Positions 5,248-6,928 of a stretch of 6,928 bases of DNA are shown piece after piece. Within the stretch, counting starts at the first letter, position 1; each line of letters starts with the position of its first letter. This DNA comes from an uncultured Eubacteriales bacterium. GTDB lineage: Bacteria > Bacillota > Clostridia > Oscillospirales > CAG-272. The notes beneath the pieces were generated by a model, which saw only the letters and a list, made by a program, of their open reading frames with translations, was not told the origin of the DNA and did no database searches. The position numbers and the translations under genes are program-made. The stretch covers positions 1 through 6,928 of the forward strand of contig URDS01000087.1 in the NCBI GenBank assembly GCA_900546635.1. Direction: 5' to 3'.

Positions 5248-6414
5248 TTATTCTGCATCCACAAAGGAAGCGTTTTCAATCATAATATCCAGCACACGCG
5301 CATAGTAGATGGAAAAATCTATTGTTTTTTCCAGATAAGCTTCCGTGATTCCGTAATCCTTACAGAACGCGGCCGCATCCTCATACTCATAATATTTCAG
5401 AAAATTCGCCTGTTCTTCGGCATGCTCTTCTTCTGTGATCTGTATATCCTCGGCTTTCGCAATCGCATGTACCACAAGCTCCTGCTTAACGGCATATTCC
5501 GCCTCGGCGCGAACCTCCGCTTCATACGCCTCAACCGTCGTTCCGAGCGCCTGTGCGACAAAATCTTCATAGGCCATGGAAGACATCAGCGCATAATACT
5601 GAACATAGCCGATTTGCTGCTTTACATAATCCTCAACCAGTCCCTCGGGGAATTTCAAGACGCTTGAATTTTCTACGGCGAGCGCCAGCGCAGCCGTCTG
5701 CTTCTCCTGAAGGATCTCCAGTTCGCGAAGCTCTGCGAGTACGCCGCGCGCATACTCTTCGTATGCGGCCGTTGTATCGTAATTAAACTTTTCTTTTACA
5801 AACGCATCGGTATACTCCGGCAGAACCGTTTCTGAAATAGAATGCAGTTTAATTTCAAAATCCGCCGTTTTACCGTTCAGCGCTTCATTGCCGTAATTTT
5901 CCGGGAACGTGGCCTTGACAACTTTTGTCTCTCCGGGCTTCATGCCGACGATGCCCTCCTCAAAGCCGTCGATAAAGCCGCCGGCGCCGAGCGTCAGCGT
6001 CTGATTTGCGGCCGTGCCGCCCTCAAAAGCGACGCCGTCTATGCTGCCCGCGTAATCCAAGTAGACCGTATCGCCGAGCGCGCAGGCGCGATCGGTAATC
6101 TCAACAGATGTCGCATTCTGCTGCAGCACATTGTCGATATACTCCTGCAAATCCGCATCCGTAATCGTACGGCTGACCGTCAGCGGAATCTTCAGCCCCT
6201 TATACGTACCGAGTGTGAGATACGTGTCGAGATCCGCCGCGACATAATCAAAGCCGTCCGGATCAATTGTCGTCTCCGTAGCCTCGGTCGTGACATCCGA
6301 AGATGTGTCCGTGGCGCCGGAATCGCTCGTGTTTTCAGTCTCGCCTTTTGTACCGCAGGCAGTAGATGCCAACAGCATAGCGGCGGCCAGCGCCGCTATC
6401 CAAATTTTTTTCAT
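5248..6414 (-). CDS. Trigger-factor-like prolyl isomerase lipoprotein (388 aa)
   Basis: The second complete member of the cluster. It has a lipoprotein signal (1-19, STAC-G, modified cysteine C20), then a Ser/Thr/Glu-rich flexible spacer (about 21-52) typical of lipoproteins that stand off the membrane. A trigger-factor-type linker (YLTLGTYKGLKIPL, ITDADLQEYI) spans about 64-105. The FKBP-type isomerase domain covers 109-195 (GDTVYLDYAGSIDG, FEGGTA, GFIDGFEEGIVGM, FPENYGNEALNGK), and a helical SurA/trigger-factor C-terminal domain covers about 198-386. The ribosome-binding domain is missing. The isomerase part is very close to that of the downstream gene, while the C-terminal domains differ much more. 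Its ribosome binding site is weaker (AAGGAATGG, ending about 10 nt before ATG). A possible internal promoter lies in the 54-bp gap behind it. It probably forms one transcript with the downstream gene. Confidence 0.88.
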   Translation of the reverse strand: MKKIWIAALAAAMLLASTACGTKGETENTSDSGATDTSSDVTTEATETTIDPDGFDYVAADLDTYLTLGTYKGLKIPLTVSRTITDADLQEYIDNVLQQNATSVEITDRACALGDTVYLDYAGSIDGVAFEGGTAANQTLTLGAGGFIDGFEEGIVGMKPGETKVVKATFPENYGNEALNGKTADFEIKLHSISETVLPEYTDAFVKEKFNYDTTAAYEEYARGVLAELRELEILQEKQTAALALAVENSSVLKFPEGLVEDYVKQQIGYVQYYALMSSMAYEDFVAQALGTTVEAYEAEVRAEAEYAVKQELVVHAIAKAEDIQITEEEHAEEQANFLKYYEYEDAAAFCKDYGITEAYLEKTIDFSIYYARVLDIMIENASFVDAE

Positions 6415-6443
6415 TGAATCGAACCATTCCTTATTCTATTTTA

Positions 6444-6472
6444 TTTATCTTTTATCCATTTTATTTTGTCAG
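6444..6472 (-). promoter_or_regulatory. Weak candidate internal promoter before the 388-aa lipoprotein
   Basis: The minus strand reads CTGACA (6467-6472, overlapping the upstream stop codon), a 17-bp gap, then GATAAA (6444-6449). The start would lie near 6437, about 23 nt before the ATG at 6414. The -35 matches 5 of 6 and the -10 only 4 of 6. The 54-bp gap (6415-6468) is very AT-rich, so chance matches are likely. If real, the last two genes could be expressed without the first. Confidence 0.25.
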
Positions 6473-6928
6473 GATCCGCTCACAATAAAATTTGCCTGCC
6501 GCACAATCTCCGGTATGATCTCGGCATACAGTTTTTCTTCTTTCAGCAGTTCCCGCGTCGTTCCAAGCTGCGCAATCAATTCGTCAACGCTCCCAAGCCC
6601 CAAAAGTCTTGCCGTTATCGAAAGATCCGCCTCCAGCTTTTCATCGCTGACATCCAGCCCCATATCTTTTGCAATCGAATAGAGCAAAAGCTCCTGCGCC
6701 ACTACGTTTTTTGAGCTTTGCAAAAAAATCTCTTCCGCTTCCTCAACGGAAAGGCCGTACACCTCAGGGAAAAATGTCTCATACGTCATCCCGCTGGATT
6801 CAGCCAAAATCGTATAGCTCTCCACCGTATAACCGAACGCCGTATCAACCGCCTTTTGCGGATACTCGATCACATAGGAATTGGCCAGCGCTTTTGTCCA
6901 CGCGGCTTCTTCCTTTGCGATTTCAAAA
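6469..6928 (-). CDS. Third trigger-factor-like protein, C-terminal part only
   Basis: The reading frame is open to the right edge of the window, so only the last 152 residues are seen and the true start lies outside. The fragment starts FEIAKEEAAWTKALANSYVI and continues through EYPQKAVD, a Tyr-rich helix, MTYETFFPEVYGLSVEEAEE, VAQELLLYSIAKDMGLDVSD and a final LYAEIIPEIVRQANFIVSG. This follows the order of the C-terminal chaperone domain of the next gene (FPEGLVED, MAYEDFVAQALGTTVEAYEA, VKQELVVHAIAKAEDIQITE, ENASFVDAE). It is therefore very probably a third paralogue with the same signal, isomerase and chaperone layout, but the signal peptide and FKBP domain cannot be confirmed here. It ends 54 bp before the next gene on the same strand and no terminator separates them. 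Confidence 0.8.
   Translation of the reverse strand, partial: FEIAKEEAAWTKALANSYVIEYPQKAVDTAFGYTVESYTILAESSGMTYETFFPEVYGLSVEEAEEIFLQSSKNVVAQELLLYSIAKDMGLDVSDEKLEADLSITARLLGLGSVDELIAQLGTTRELLKEEKLYAEIIPEIVRQANFIVSGS

Noticed and set aside
4073..5305. 410-codon plus-strand open frame spanning the terminators and the 343-aa lipoprotein gene
   Set aside because: It reads through two hairpin terminators and is Arg-, Phe- and Ile-rich with no family pattern. The opposite strand has a clear FKBP/trigger factor protein.
5842..6417. 191-codon plus-strand open frame opposite the 388-aa lipoprotein gene
   Set aside because: It is an antisense shadow. It shares a repeated stretch with the shadow opposite the neighbouring gene only because the two real genes are paralogues.
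6469..6873. GTG at 6873 as the start of a small complete gene
   Set aside because: The frame stays open to the window edge and the upstream residues continue the homology to the neighbouring chaperone domain, so the gene is cut by the window and is not a small protein.

Overview
The window looks like a piece of a low-to-mid GC Gram-positive (Bacillota, probably Clostridia) chromosome. This is an inference from four things: strong GGAGG-type ribosome binding sites, near-consensus sigma-A promoters with 17-bp spacers, short Lys-Lys signal peptides, and copper-amine-oxidase-type 'stalk' repeats on a secreted protein. No insertion sequence, CRISPR array, rRNA or clear phage structural gene is visible.

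Layout, left to right. (1) Positions 1-61 hold the 5' part of a tRNA-Val(UAC) on the minus strand, cut by the window edge, with an almost perfect promoter behind it. (2) Back to back with it, a plus-strand promoter and a leader of about 130 nt precede a 207-residue protein. It resembles the ThyX (flavin-dependent thymidylate synthase) fold but has lost the ThyX signature residues. A bidirectional hairpin terminator separates it from the rest. (3) Everything to the right is on the minus strand. First come two separately transcribed secreted proteins: a concanavalin-like domain followed by two stalk repeats (1159-2271), and a protein of two tandem ~165-residue beta-rich repeats (2567-3952) with its own strong promoter and a likely terminator. 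(4) The right third (4199-6928) is a cluster of three paralogous genes. Two are complete and one is cut by the window edge. The two complete ones encode lipoproteins made of an FKBP-type prolyl isomerase domain followed by a trigger-factor/SurA-like C-terminal chaperone domain, with no ribosome-binding domain. Two consecutive hairpin terminators close the cluster.

How it fits together: five of the six protein genes encode, or probably encode, exported products. The three trigger-factor-like proteins are best read as membrane-anchored foldases working outside the cell membrane. Secreted beta-rich proteins such as their two neighbours are the type of client such foldases would serve, but nothing in the sequence proves that link. 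The most unusual items are the tandem array of extracytoplasmic trigger-factor paralogues and the ThyX-like protein with a degenerate active site.
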